A stretch of 64,000 bases of DNA from Comamonadaceae bacterium 2PF (GCA_005502875.1 SCMV01000001.1:124001-188000); one strand, 5' to 3'. Positions 1-8,752 are shown, counted from the stretch's first letter. Notes: generated from the letters alone by a model not told the origin. Translations and numbers: made by a program.

Positions 1-1
1 C

Positions 2-250
2 ACCGTGGTGGCCGAAGGCGTCGAAACGCACGCCCAGCTCGACATCCTTCGGCGCCTGGGCTGCGACGAGTTGCAAGGCTTCTTGTTTGCGCGCCCGATG
101 CCGGCGCGCCACCTGCAGGCCTGGTTGCATGACCATGAGGCCGCCACCCAGCGCGAGGGCTTTGCCGACAGCGACTTCCAGGCAGGCGACACCGAGCCCG
201 TGTCACCGGTCCGCAAACGTCGACCTGCCACCGACCCACCGCCCGCCTGA
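2..250 (+). CDS. EAL-domain protein, C-terminal fragment
   Basis: Only the last ~82 codons are inside the window, and the gene enters from the left edge. The reading TVVAEGVET followed by LGCDELQGFLFARPMP is the conserved end of EAL phosphodiesterase domains: the VAEGVET strand and the QGFLFARP(M/L)P motif near the final helix. Full EAL proteins hydrolyse cyclic di-GMP to pGpG. A low-complexity tail of about 40 residues follows the domain. The catalytic EAL motif and the metal ligands lie outside the window, so activity cannot be judged, and a GGDEF-EAL hybrid is possible. The protein is probably cytosolic or membrane-anchored c-di-GMP signalling. Confidence 0.85.
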   Translation, partial: TVVAEGVETHAQLDILRRLGCDELQGFLFARPMPARHLQAWLHDHEAATQREGFADSDFQAGDTEPVSPVRKRRPATDPPPA

Positions 251-277
251 GCCTTTCGGGGCCAACCGCGCTCGCGA

Positions 278-1159
278 TCAATCGCGTTGGTACGCTGGCA
301 GCGCGTGGCCGCAATGCATGCAATAGTGGGCTGTCGCGCTGTGGCCTTCGGTCAGGCAGTTCTGGCAGGTGCGCGTGGTGGGCTCGGGCAAGCGGCCGCG
401 CTGCAGGGCCATCTCGGTCGTCACGATGCCGGTGGGAACGGCCAGCACGCCCCAGCCCAGCATCATCATCACCGACGAGATCAACCGACCCAGGTCCGTC
501 TTGGGCGTGATGTCGCCAAAGCCCACCGTGGTCATCGTCGTGATGGCCCAGTACATCGACGTGGGGATGCTGGTGAAGCCGTTGGCCGGCCCCTCGACCA
601 CGTACATGACCGTGGCCATCAGCAGGGCGATCAGCAACATGAACGACAGGAACACCAGGATCTTGCGCTTGCTGGCCACCAGGGCCTGGCCCAGCATCGT
701 GTACTCGGCCACGTAGCCCGTGAGCTTGAGCACCCGGAACATGCGCAGCAAGCGGAGCACCCGCACATCGATGAGCACGTGAAGGCCTGGCACGAACAGC
801 GCCAGCCACGTGGGCAAGGTCGAGAGCAGGTCGATGACACCAAAGAAGCTGCGCGCATAGACCATCGGCTTTTGCACGCAGACCAGGCGCAGCACGTATT
901 CGATGGTGAACAGGGCGGTGAACACCCATTCGGCCACATCGAAAAAATCGCCAAACTGCGCATGCATGGCCGGCATGCTGTCGAGGATCACGACCACCAC
1001 GCTGGCCACGATGGTCAGCAACAAGGCTTGGTCGAACCAGCGACCTGCCCGCGTGTCGGCCTCGAAGATGATGGTGTAGAGCGTCAGGCGCCAGCCACTC
1101 AAGGGCTTGCCCAGTTGCTGGTCGGGGTGACTGGCGGCGCGTGCGGCGGGTGGGTTCAC
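278..1159 (-). CDS. Voltage-gated potassium channel with C-terminal zinc ribbon
   Basis: This 293-residue inner-membrane protein has six predicted transmembrane segments and a re-entrant pore loop. The S4-like helix carries Arg at about 133, 136, 139 and 142 with the usual three-residue spacing. The selectivity filter TTVGFGD sits at 210-216, so K+ selectivity is well supported. After S6 a short cytoplasmic tail contains two CxxC pairs (Cys265/268 and Cys280/283), which look like a small zinc ribbon. No RCK/TrkA-N or cyclic-nucleotide domain is present. The start appears to be GTG at 1159; there is no good ribosome-binding site, but no in-frame ATG exists before the first membrane helix. It is transcribed divergently from the vgrG gene. 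Confidence 0.9.
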   Translation of the reverse strand: MNPPAARAASHPDQQLGKPLSGWRLTLYTIIFEADTRAGRWFDQALLLTIVASVVVVILDSMPAMHAQFGDFFDVAEWVFTALFTIEYVLRLVCVQKPMVYARSFFGVIDLLSTLPTWLALFVPGLHVLIDVRVLRLLRMFRVLKLTGYVAEYTMLGQALVASKRKILVFLSFMLLIALLMATVMYVVEGPANGFTSIPTSMYWAITTMTTVGFGDITPKTDLGRLISSVMMMLGWGVLAVPTGIVTTEMALQRGRLPEPTTRTCQNCLTEGHSATAHYCMHCGHALPAYQRD

Positions 1160-1307
1160 AGGTTCAGGCAGTGGGTTGGGTTACGACTTCTTGCAACTTT
1201 CCCCCAGCAGGGGGGCGGTGCCACGCCAGCCCGGTGGGCCCTTCACGGCGATGATGCGAGGCTGCTCCAAAGAGGGCAGGTCAAAAGCATACATCTCAGG
1301 TGGAGTC

Positions 1308-4154
1308 ATGAATTCACTGGCGTCGAGCCTCCTGGCTGCCGTCCAGCTCAGCCAGGCCACGCGCCTGCTGCAGCTCGACACGGCGCTGCCGGCCTCAACC
1401 CTGCTCGTCGAGCGTGCAACGCTCACCGAGTCCTTGCACGCGGCCGAGCCCCTGCGGGCTGAAATCGACTGCGTCAGCACCGAAGCGGGCCTGCCGCTCA
1501 AATCGCTCATGGGCACCCGCGTGGCGCTGCGCCTGCTGCAGGCCGATGGCAGCTGGCGCACCTGGCAGGGCTGGGTGGCGGCGGTGGCGCAACTGGGCAG
1601 CGACGGTGGGTTGGGGCGCTACCGCCTGAGCGTGCGCGACGGCAGTTGCTGGCTGGCCCAGCGCCGAGACGCCCGCATCTTTCAAGACCTCACCACGGCC
1701 GACATCGTTTCGCAGGTGCTGCAAGCCTGGCCGCAGCTGCCCTTCCGGCTGGAGCTGGCCGAGCCCGGGCCCTTGCGCGCCATCACCACCCAGTACCGAG
1801 AAACCGACTGGGCCTTTGCCTGCCGCCTGATGGCCGCCGAGGGCTGGAGCTGGCGCCTGGACCACGAGGCCACGCCGGAGCAAGGCCCGCAGCTCGTCGT
1901 CTTCGACCAGGCCGCCGAGCGCCCCGACCTGGGTGGGCTGCGCTTCAGCCAGCCTGGTCGCCACGGCGCGGCGGGCACGCTGGTGGGGCAGTTGGCTGGC
2001 AACCTGTTTGGCGGCTTCGCGCAAGACACGCTCACCGAGTGGGCCACGGCGCACACCGTGGGCCCCAACGCCGTCACCCTTGGTGCTTGGGACGAGCGCC
2101 AGCTTGCCGGGGTGGCCGCTCAGGCACAAGCCAGCGGCCTGCCCGTCGCCGTGCCTGCGCTGGAGCACTACCTGGGCCATGGCGAACGCCTGCATGCCAA
2201 CGGCCGCGTGGCCGACGCCCTGCACGCCAGCCCGGCCGAAGCCGAAGGCGCCACGCAAGACCTGCTGGACGCGCTGGCGCTGCAACAGCAAGGCATCGAC
2301 GCCGCAGGCGCCGTGCGCGCGCTGTACCCTGGCGCCACCTTCGAGTTGCTCGATCACGACGGGTACGGCGTGGGCACCGAGCGCCGCTTCGCCGCCGTGT
2401 CCGTCACCCACGAGATGGCCAACAACCTGGGCACCCAGGCCGCGGTCATCCTGCGTGCCACCGACGTCGAGCAAGGCAGCTACCGCAACCGCTTCAGCGC
2501 CGCGCCGGCTTCGCTGCGCCTGCTGCCATGGTCTTCCGCTTTCGAAGCGCCTGCGGCCCCGGGCCCCATGCACGCTTTGGTCATGACCCAGGGCGATGAG
2601 CCCATCCACGCCGACCGCGATGGTCGCGTGCGCATCCAGTTCGCCTGGCAGCGGGGCGAGCAACCCCTGGCCGGTGCGCTCAGTGCGCCCATCACCCCTG
2701 CAGGCACCCCCACTGGCCATGCCCCGGGCGACGCCACCAGCGGCACCTGGGTGCGCGTGGCGCAAGGCGTGGCCGGCCCTGACTGGGGCGCCCTGTTCAC
2801 CCCGCGCCCTGGCTCCGAGGTGCTGGTCGATTTCATCGACGGCGACATCGACCGACCCATCATCGTGGGCCAGTTGCACAACGGCCCGCACGAGCTGCCC
2901 TGGCCCGCAGGTGTGGACGCCGGCGTCAACCACCCCGGCACCATCGCCGGCTGGCACCACCCGCACCTCGATGGCCAAGGCGCCAACCAATGGGTGGTCG
3001 ATGACGCCACCGGCCAGCTGCGCATGCGCCTGGCCAGCCACTCCTCGGCCACCGGCCACAGCGAGCTCACGCTGGGCCACCTGATCCAGCAAAGCGCACG
3101 CGGTGGCTCGGGCGCGGCCCAACGCGGCGCCTGGCTGGGCGAAGGCTTTTCCGGCCACACCGAAGGCTGGGCCGTGGTGCGCGCCGGCGAGGGCCTGCTG
3201 CTGAGCACCACCGCACGCCCCGCGCAAGGCGCCAGCGTGGCGCGCACGCAGATGGATGCAGCCGAGGCCGTCGGGCAGCTCAAGGCCGCGCAACAACTGG
3301 GCGACGCGCTCGCACAAAGCGCGCGCCAGCAAGGCGCCCACGGCCTGCACAGCCACGAGCCAGGCCAAGCCTGGGCCCAGCACACCGAAGCCATGGACCC
3401 GAGCGCACAAGGCCGCTACCAAGGTCCTGTGGGCGGCCAGGACGCCCGCCAGGCTCGCGCCGGCAGCCGAGACCTGGCCGACCCGGTCGAGCGCTTCGCC
3501 AAACCCCTGCTGCACCTGGACACGCCAACATCCGCTGCATGGGTCACGCCCGCGGGCATCCACTTCTGGAGCGGGCAAGACCACAGCGTCAGCGCCCAGG
3601 GCGATGTGCACCTCACCGCAGCCCACACCGTCAGCAGCGTCAGCGGCCAGACCACCAGCCTGTACACGCACGCAGGCGGCATCAAGGCCATCACCGCCAA
3701 CGCCGGCTTGAGCGTGCGCGCCCACACCGATGCGCAGCAGGTCTGGTCAGAGCAGGACCTGACGGTGCAGAGCACGACTGATGAGGTGCGCATTCAGGCG
3801 AGCAAGAGCATTACGCTCACTGCAGGGCAAGGCCAGATCGTCATCGAGGGCGGCAACATCACCTTCACTTGTCCGGGTACGTGGACGGTGAAGGGGGCGA
3901 GCCATGATTGGTTGGGGGGAGGCAATGGCGCTGCCGAGATGGCGCGCATGCCGGATAGCCGCGTGCACCTGTTCGATGAGGCCTTTGTGCTCAAGGACCC
4001 GACTGGCCAGCCGCTTGCGGACTTGCCGTTCAAGATCAAGACGGCTGCGGGCTACGTCTATGGATCTTCGTCCGAGGCGGGTTTCACTGAGCGTGTTGGG
4101 ACCGAAGCCAGTGAAACGTTGCGCATGGAGTTGCGCTGGTTTGAACTCGAATGA
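1308..4154 (+). CDS. Type VI secretion spike protein, Vgr family
   Basis: The 948-residue product is a VgrG-type tail spike, the trimeric needle tip that carries effectors out through the T6SS. The first ~450 residues match the gp27-like base. A gp5-like OB fold follows, with the typical PGSEVLVDFIDGDIDRPIIVG stretch split around residues 500-525. A DUF2345-type beta-helix with repeated short valine/isoleucine strands covers about 735-870. A ~75-residue tail, probably a cargo adaptor, ends the protein. ATG at 1308 was chosen because AGGTGG precedes it by four bases; the open frame extends upstream to 1176 without VgrG-like sequence. The next genes are candidate cargo. No other T6SS structural gene lies in the window, so this is an orphan vgrG island. 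Confidence 0.9.
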   Translation: MNSLASSLLAAVQLSQATRLLQLDTALPASTLLVERATLTESLHAAEPLRAEIDCVSTEAGLPLKSLMGTRVALRLLQADGSWRTWQGWVAAVAQLGSDGGLGRYRLSVRDGSCWLAQRRDARIFQDLTTADIVSQVLQAWPQLPFRLELAEPGPLRAITTQYRETDWAFACRLMAAEGWSWRLDHEATPEQGPQLVVFDQAAERPDLGGLRFSQPGRHGAAGTLVGQLAGNLFGGFAQDTLTEWATAHTVGPNAVTLGAWDERQLAGVAAQAQASGLPVAVPALEHYLGHGERLHANGRVADALHASPAEAEGATQDLLDALALQQQGIDAAGAVRALYPGATFELLDHDGYGVGTERRFAAVSVTHEMANNLGTQAAVILRATDVEQGSYRNRFSAAPASLRLLPWSSAFEAPAAPGPMHALVMTQGDEPIHADRDGRVRIQFAWQRGEQPLAGALSAPITPAGTPTGHAPGDATSGTWVRVAQGVAGPDWGALFTPRPGSEVLVDFIDGDIDRPIIVGQLHNGPHELPWPAGVDAGVNHPGTIAGWHHPHLDGQGANQWVVDDATGQLRMRLASHSSATGHSELTLGHLIQQSARGGSGAAQRGAWLGEGFSGHTEGWAVVRAGEGLLLSTTARPAQGASVARTQMDAAEAVGQLKAAQQLGDALAQSARQQGAHGLHSHEPGQAWAQHTEAMDPSAQGRYQGPVGGQDARQARAGSRDLADPVERFAKPLLHLDTPTSAAWVTPAGIHFWSGQDHSVSAQGDVHLTAAHTVSSVSGQTTSLYTHAGGIKAITANAGLSVRAHTDAQQVWSEQDLTVQSTTDEVRIQASKSITLTAGQGQIVIEGGNITFTCPGTWTVKGASHDWLGGGNGAAEMARMPDSRVHLFDEAFVLKDPTGQPLADLPFKIKTAAGYVYGSSSEAGFTERVGTEASETLRMELRWFELE

Positions 4155-4166
4155 GCGGGGAATGAG

Positions 4167-5123
4167 ATGACCGTTGTCGAAGCCAAGACGAACGAAAAGG
4201 AGCAGTCGTGTGTGGATGCGACATGCGGTTGCGGGACGATGTGGTCTTTGGCTCAAGACTTCAGTGTTGAGCGGCTGAGCGTGACCACAGGGGAACGCAA
4301 AGGAAAGTTGATCGAGGACTTTGAGGTACGGGCTCGGCGCATTGCGGCAACGTACGCACGGTTTTATCTGGAGGTGGAGCGTGGAGGTGACCCGGCAAAG
4401 AAGGGGCGTTTCTACTGGATGGCGTTGGGTGCATTCGCCAGCAAAACCGTTGCTTGTACTTTGAGCTTGTATCGAGTGAAATTGTTGCGCTGGGTAACTG
4501 ATGGGCTTGGCAAAGGCAATTTCTGGTTGTTCTGCGACATCAGTGGCTGGCATTGGTATTACGCCAATCACCCGCTGTCATTCGACGCTTGCAAGGAGTC
4601 CCGCTCTGCTCTGGCGTATGACGACAACATGAAGAAACTGGTTCAAAAGCTGCCGTGGCATGCCGAGTCTTTGCCGGTCATCAAGCAACTGGGCATCTCC
4701 CCGCATATTCGCACCGGCTTTGCCAAGGTGCGCGAGTTTGAGGCGACCACAGACAAAAAGCGTGCAGCGAAAATCCAGTACGAACATTTGATCGCCATCG
4801 CCAATCACGAGCAGGGAGAGGTGCTGCAGCCGCTGATCTACAACGAGGCATGGTTCTCGAACTCAGTGGCTGCACAGAGGTTTCCTGTTGTGAACTGGTT
4901 CAGCCCCGATGTAGAGCTAGTTTTTTCTCATGCCTGTCAAACCGAAAAAGCGGCGATCAAATCTGTTCCACCAGAAGGGACAAAAATAGAGGACTTCACC
5001 AGCCGCATGGCTTGGATCACCAAGGCTGCAGACCAGTTTCATCTATTGATGCAGGAGAGTCGCTCCTTCATGGAGGGTGAGCTGAGAACCATGGCCGGAT
5101 GGGTCGACATGCCAGATCGTTGA
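4167..5123 (+). CDS. Uncharacterised protein downstream of vgrG (possible DUF2515-like T6SS cargo)
   Basis: A 318-residue soluble protein with no signal peptide and no obvious membrane helix. It starts 12 bases after the vgrG stop, with GGGG just upstream of ATG 4167, so co-transcription is likely. The N-terminal region has a Cys-rich patch (CVDATCGCG). A conserved-looking core follows: YARFYLEVE, GRFYWMALGAFASKTVAC and WLFCDISGWHWYY. From memory this resembles proteins filed under DUF2515, but no catalytic residues can be named and the match was not computed. Its position directly after the spike gene suggests an effector or a loading factor. Codon use and GC are noticeably lower than in the flanking housekeeping genes, consistent with transfer. 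Confidence 0.6.
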   Translation: MTVVEAKTNEKEQSCVDATCGCGTMWSLAQDFSVERLSVTTGERKGKLIEDFEVRARRIAATYARFYLEVERGGDPAKKGRFYWMALGAFASKTVACTLSLYRVKLLRWVTDGLGKGNFWLFCDISGWHWYYANHPLSFDACKESRSALAYDDNMKKLVQKLPWHAESLPVIKQLGISPHIRTGFAKVREFEATTDKKRAAKIQYEHLIAIANHEQGEVLQPLIYNEAWFSNSVAAQRFPVVNWFSPDVELVFSHACQTEKAAIKSVPPEGTKIEDFTSRMAWITKAADQFHLLMQESRSFMEGELRTMAGWVDMPDR

Positions 5124-5130
5124 GTCAATC

Positions 5131-6060
5131 ATGAAACTTGATCGCCGCTTTGGTTGGGTCATCAGCGCTGTCCTGGTGCTGTTCGCCGTGACGTTGGCCT
5201 GGCCAGCGTTGAGCGGATGGCTCGCGGGCGGTCGTGACCTGCTTCCAACAAATCCCACTGAGCTCTCTCGCATGCCCACATCCCAAAACGTTCAACTCCA
5301 AATTGGCGAGCCTTCGGCCAAATTTCTGGCCCGGTTCACGGGGCAAGTGCAAGTCAACAGCCAGCCTGCAGGCATCGATTTCCTGAGCCTTGATTGGCGA
5401 GGTCCAACCAAGGGCCGCGTCACCCTGAATCAACCCGACGCTGTGATATCCGTCGACCATGTCATCGGTGTGCAGACCTTTCGGCGCGCGGCTGATGAAG
5501 ACCGACAGGGACTCACTCGATTCGCCATCTATGCGGGTTTGAACGAGGGGGGCGATATCGGGCACGATGCAGCCCGTGTCTACATCCACGGACTGCTATC
5601 TCGCATCCTGGCAGCTGGTTGGCAGCAGATGGTCGATGCGGATGAGCCAAGGCTTGCGGGGGCTGAGCGCCTGAAGCGGACTTTGGCCAGTAGCAATCTC
5701 AACGGACTGGATGCGCGATACGTCCTGCCGTTAACGGAGTGGATGCAAGTGGAGGATGGGACACCATGGTCCTTTGTGCGTGACGACGCCGTCTTACAGG
5801 TCACATTTCGGCGCGATGCCGCTCGGCTGGATCCGGGGCAGCCTGGGGCCTACTTTCTCTCGCTGAACTGGATGTCGGTCAACGAGCACTTCCGCGAGAT
5901 GGTTGATCCGGATGATCGGGATCACTGGCGCGACTTGATTCCTGCGGTGTTGGAGCACGCTCGTCAAAAGCGCACTGAGAAGGAGGATGAATTGCGCAAG
6001 GTGGGGTGGCATATCGACGCCAGCTACGTGGACCCGCAAATTTCGCAAGGGCGTCGCTGA
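5131..6060 (+). CDS. Membrane-anchored protein of the vgrG island, possible immunity or accessory
   Basis: This 309-residue protein starts seven bases after the preceding stop. It opens with a short positive stretch (MKLDRRFG) and one hydrophobic helix at about residues 11-33. The remaining ~275 residues are hydrophilic and probably sit in the periplasm. No family was recognised with certainty. The fold looks like mixed alpha/beta, with motifs such as VTFRRDAARL and YFLSLNWMSV. In many T6SS cargo operons the gene after an effector encodes a periplasmic immunity protein, and that is the best guess here. It could equally be an accessory protein of the 4167 product. The hexanucleotide repeats begin 30 bases after its stop codon. 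Confidence 0.6.
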   Translation: MKLDRRFGWVISAVLVLFAVTLAWPALSGWLAGGRDLLPTNPTELSRMPTSQNVQLQIGEPSAKFLARFTGQVQVNSQPAGIDFLSLDWRGPTKGRVTLNQPDAVISVDHVIGVQTFRRAADEDRQGLTRFAIYAGLNEGGDIGHDAARVYIHGLLSRILAAGWQQMVDADEPRLAGAERLKRTLASSNLNGLDARYVLPLTEWMQVEDGTPWSFVRDDAVLQVTFRRDAARLDPGQPGAYFLSLNWMSVNEHFREMVDPDDRDHWRDLIPAVLEHARQKRTEKEDELRKVGWHIDASYVDPQISQGRR

Positions 6061-6090
6061 TTTCTGCACTCCACGCGACATAACGTGTAC

Positions 6091-6132
6091 GCATCTGCAT
6101 CTGCATCTGCATCTGCATCTGCATCTGCATCT
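6091..6132. repeat. Seven perfect tandem copies of GCATCT
   Basis: The hexamer GCATCT is repeated seven times without error. It lies between the end of the 5131 gene and the broken toxin domain. In the frame of the toxin domain it reads as alternating Ala-Ser. Because the unit is six bases, gain or loss of copies would not change the frame. Such tracts arise by slipped-strand replication. Confidence 0.97.
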
Positions 6133-6168
6133 ACAGCTACAGCTACAGCTACAGCTACAGCTACAGCA
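6133..6168. repeat. Tandem ACAGCT hexamers directly abutting the GCATCT tract
   Basis: Five perfect ACAGCT units and a sixth, ACAGCA, follow the GCATCT tract with no spacer. In the toxin-domain frame they read as alternating Thr-Ala. Two different hexamer arrays fused head to tail are unusual. Two codons later there is an in-frame TGA at 6175-6177. Confidence 0.95.
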
Positions 6169-6177
6169 ACTGCTTGA

Positions 6178-6945
6178 GCGCTGCCCCGGGCGACGCCAAC
6201 TGATTCGGCGGGCACCCAGGCGGCACGCACAGATGAGCGCCGAGCCTCACGCAAGAAGCAAGATTGGCGAACGGGTGTACCGGCCGAGCACATCACTGAT
6301 TACTGGTGCGCCAAGAACAAGCGCAACCTCAAGAAGGCCAACAACAATGGGAAGCTCTGGGAAGAGTGGGACAAAGCTGGGCGACAGGGCATTGACCATG
6401 TCTGGATGCAATCGGGGGCATCAAGTCGCCCCGGTGTCATTGGTGAGACGAAGAGTTCGCTCTTTGGGGCCTTTCGGTTCTTGCAGGCTCTGCCTGTGGA
6501 CATTCGGCAGCAACTTGCGGCGTTGGGCGAAGCTGAGGCCGCCAGCCCGACGCCCTCAGGGCAGCCCAATGTGTTCCACAGCGAGGGGCGCGATGGCCTG
6601 ACGCCCAGGACGGGTGTGGCGGGCTCCGCGCAGGGCGAGACTGAGATGAAGAAGGGGCTGGGTAGGGCGAATCCTGAGACTGGCCTAAAAACACAAATGA
6701 GTCATGCTTGGATACAGCAAGCGCTAGAAAGGGAGGCGTTAACTGCCTCGGGGCGCGATCTTGCCAAATCCGTGAAGAGAGCCTGGAAGTACGTGGCAAC
6801 CGGGCAGGACGTCAGTTGGCCATATGCTCGCTGGATTGTGATGGTCACCGGTAGGCAGAAACATCTTCATGAAGCGAAGCAAGGGCATAAGCATGAAATT
6901 CAGCGCCCTCTTTTGTCATTGCCCGACCGAGTTTTGATCGAGTGA
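6178..6945 (+). pseudogene. PoNe-type DNase toxin domain, 5' end missing
   Basis: The frame reads openly from just after TGA 6175 to the stop at 6945, about 255 codons. It carries a PD-(D/E)xK nuclease core: IDHVW with Asp at 6394-6396, then GVIGETKSS with Glu at 6445-6447 and Lys at 6451-6453. The following gene is a PoNi-type immunity gene, which fits a PoNe polymorphic DNase delivered by T6SS. There is no ATG, GTG or TTG in this frame between 6178 and 6405. The first ATG (6406) lies after the catalytic Asp, so a product from it should be inactive. The delivery region is absent, so this looks like an orphan toxin tail or a gene broken at TGA 6175. Read-through from GTG 6085 across the repeats would need that stop removed. 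Confidence 0.65.
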
Positions 6946-7974
6946 AAAAAATGTGGTACCCATCAAGTCCAGTCGATGCGGAAAAATTCCTGAGCCAGCG
7001 GCGATCAGTTCTGTTCGGCTATACGGTCTATGACGCAGTTTTCGAAGACGCGATTGAGACGTTTCAGGTTGTGGACGCGAGTCTTTCGGATGCAGAAAAA
7101 GTAGCCCATCTGGCCAGCGATCGGCCGATGATGGCGGCAAGAGTTCGAGCCACTGACGGCGTGAATTTTTTGCATGCCCAGCATTCTGCGGGGCAATCCG
7201 TCACCGAGTTGGCCTCGTACTTCGAGCCGATCGTTTCTCATTGGGAGCAGTACGCTGCATTTCATGAGAGGTATCACAACAACGATGCTGGGGGGGGGGC
7301 TGTTGGCCCACATCACGCTGGGTGACGACGACTATTGGCATGCGATACGTCTGACCAGTTGGGCGATCCTGTTTGGCCGATCGAGCGAGCTGCCAAGGCT
7401 GTGCCGCTTGTGGGACTATGCCAATCAACCGCTGGATGGCCTGTTGGAGCGGATGGTGGCGCCTTTTGTGTCCGGACGCGGAGTGCTGCCTGACGAGTGC
7501 ACTCGTCACCTTCCCTACTTCAAGCTGTTGAAGGTGTTTTCTGCAGCTCCAGAAGTTCGTCCCGCTCTGATGGCGCAGTACATGGACGATTGGTATGAGG
7601 CCAGCCGTCGTGAGCCTTACTACCGCTCTCACACCAAGGGGCGAGAGCACAACTTCCTCGGCTATTGGAGCTTTGAAGCGGCAGCGGTGTCGGTTTTGCT
7701 GGACATCGACGACAGCGGCTACCGTGATCACGAGTTCTATCCGAAGGACATGGCGGACTTTGGCCGAGCACACAAGCTCGCGCAAGAAGGAGATGCCGGT
7801 GAATCGACGCGCGATTTGCGTTTGCGCGTCGAAGCCGGCCAACCCTGCCCCCGCGAAGGGGAGTGGGAAACCCCCGCCCAGGCCAACAGCCGCCGCCGCT
7901 TCAAGCAGGGCGACGTGATGCCAAGCGTTGAGGGCGACTACGGCCAAACCATCTGGCAATGGGTGAACGACTGA
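6942..7974 (+). pseudogene. PoNi-type immunity gene (DUF1910/DUF1911), frameshifted at a G10 tract
   Basis: The N-terminal part (6942-7325 frame) and the C-terminal part (about 7299-7974, next frame) together make one ~343-residue immunity protein. The first half has YDAVFEDAIETFQ and a helical DUF1910-like region. The second half has GDDDYWHAIRLTSWAILFG and LGYWSFEAAAVSVLLDIDDS, the hallmark of DUF1911. The frames join at ten consecutive G (7290-7299); with nine G the reading is continuous (DAGGG-LLAHITLGDDDYW). GTG 6942 overlaps the toxin stop as GTGA, which suggests translational coupling; ATG 6951 is the alternative start. Either the cell switches immunity by slippage, the gene is decaying, or the homopolymer was miscalled. 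It should neutralise the PoNe DNase in the cytosol. Confidence 0.8.
7290..7299 (+). repeat. Poly-G homopolymer (G10) at the immunity-gene frameshift
   Basis: Ten G residues in a row separate the two frames of the immunity gene. Removing one G restores a single open reading frame. Runs of this length are classic phase-variation sites and also common sequencing-error sites. Confidence 0.95.
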
Positions 7975-8711
7975 CACCGATCATCGACCTGTGGGTCTAC
8001 GCCACGCTGTTGCTGGTGTTCGTGGCCCTGTTCACCCGCGAAGTGATCGCGCCTGCTTCGCGCAACCACTGTGACCGGCGCTGGCTGATCATGTCGGCCT
8101 CCATTGGCGTGATCACCGTGGTGGTGACCTTGCTGCTCGGCTGGGTGTTTGCGCATGGCATTCGCGCCCATGCGATCTGGCCCGTGCCAACAGGTTGGCC
8201 CGCTGCGGCGGTGGGCGGGCTCAGCTTCTTGCTCACCAGCTTCGTCTTCTATTGGTGGCATCGGCTCATCCACGCGTCAGACTGGCTGTGGCGATGGACG
8301 CATCAGCTGCACCACAGCGCTTTGCGCATCGAGTCTCTCACGGCGTTTTACGCGCACCCGCTGGACACCGCTGCGGCGGTGTTGATCGGCTGCCTGAGCA
8401 GCTATGTGGTGCTGGGTGCTTCGCCGATGGCGGCGGCCTGGGCCTTGCTGTGGACAGGCCTGTTCGAGCTGTTCCTTCACGCGGACATGCGCACGCCGCG
8501 CTGGCTGGGCTGGGTCGTTCAGCGACCCGAGATGCACCGGGTGCACCATGCCCACGGGCACCACGCGCAAAACTACGGTCTGCCGATTTGGGACGCGCTG
8601 TTCGGCACCTTGCGCAACCCCCGTGACTGGCCCGGACCGTGCGGTTTCGACGAAGACAAGTCGGCACAGGTCCACGCGATGCTGATGGGGCGAGACGTGC
8701 ATCGCGGTTGA
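7959..8711 (+). CDS. Fatty-acid hydroxylase / sterol desaturase family membrane protein
   Basis: The 250-residue integral membrane protein has about five hydrophobic segments and the histidine clusters of a di-iron membrane oxygenase: HRLIH (101-105), HQLHH (115-119) and HRVHHAHGHH (193-202). These bind the two irons that activate O2 for hydroxylation or desaturation of lipids. Family size is usually 230-300 residues, so it is full length. The substrate cannot be told from sequence; carotenoid, sterol-like and fatty-acid substrates all occur in the family. The ATG at 7959 overlaps the last 16 bases of the immunity gene. GC returns to the genomic level here, so the horizontally acquired block probably ends at about 7.8-7.9 kb. 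Confidence 0.9.
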   Translation: MGERLTPIIDLWVYATLLLVFVALFTREVIAPASRNHCDRRWLIMSASIGVITVVVTLLLGWVFAHGIRAHAIWPVPTGWPAAAVGGLSFLLTSFVFYWWHRLIHASDWLWRWTHQLHHSALRIESLTAFYAHPLDTAAAVLIGCLSSYVVLGASPMAAAWALLWTGLFELFLHADMRTPRWLGWVVQRPEMHRVHHAHGHHAQNYGLPIWDALFGTLRNPRDWPGPCGFDEDKSAQVHAMLMGRDVHRG

Positions 8712-8752
8712 GGCGGCGCGGTGCCCGCCCGCCATCCCCGCGCCCCGCACCT

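Noticed and set aside
1395-3725. A 776-codon open frame antisense to vgrG
   Set aside because: The composition is repetitive Ala/Gly/Arg, no family is recognised, and the plus strand encodes a clear spike protein.
6091-6168. Tandem hexamers considered as a CRISPR or iteron array
   Set aside because: Units are six bases with no spacers, and there are no cas or rep genes nearby; microsatellite is the simple reading.
5987-6601. A 204-codon plus frame through the hexamer repeats (His-Leu and Gln-Leu runs)
   Set aside because: It begins inside another gene, changes to Arg/Ser-rich shadow sequence, and the nuclease motifs are in a different frame.
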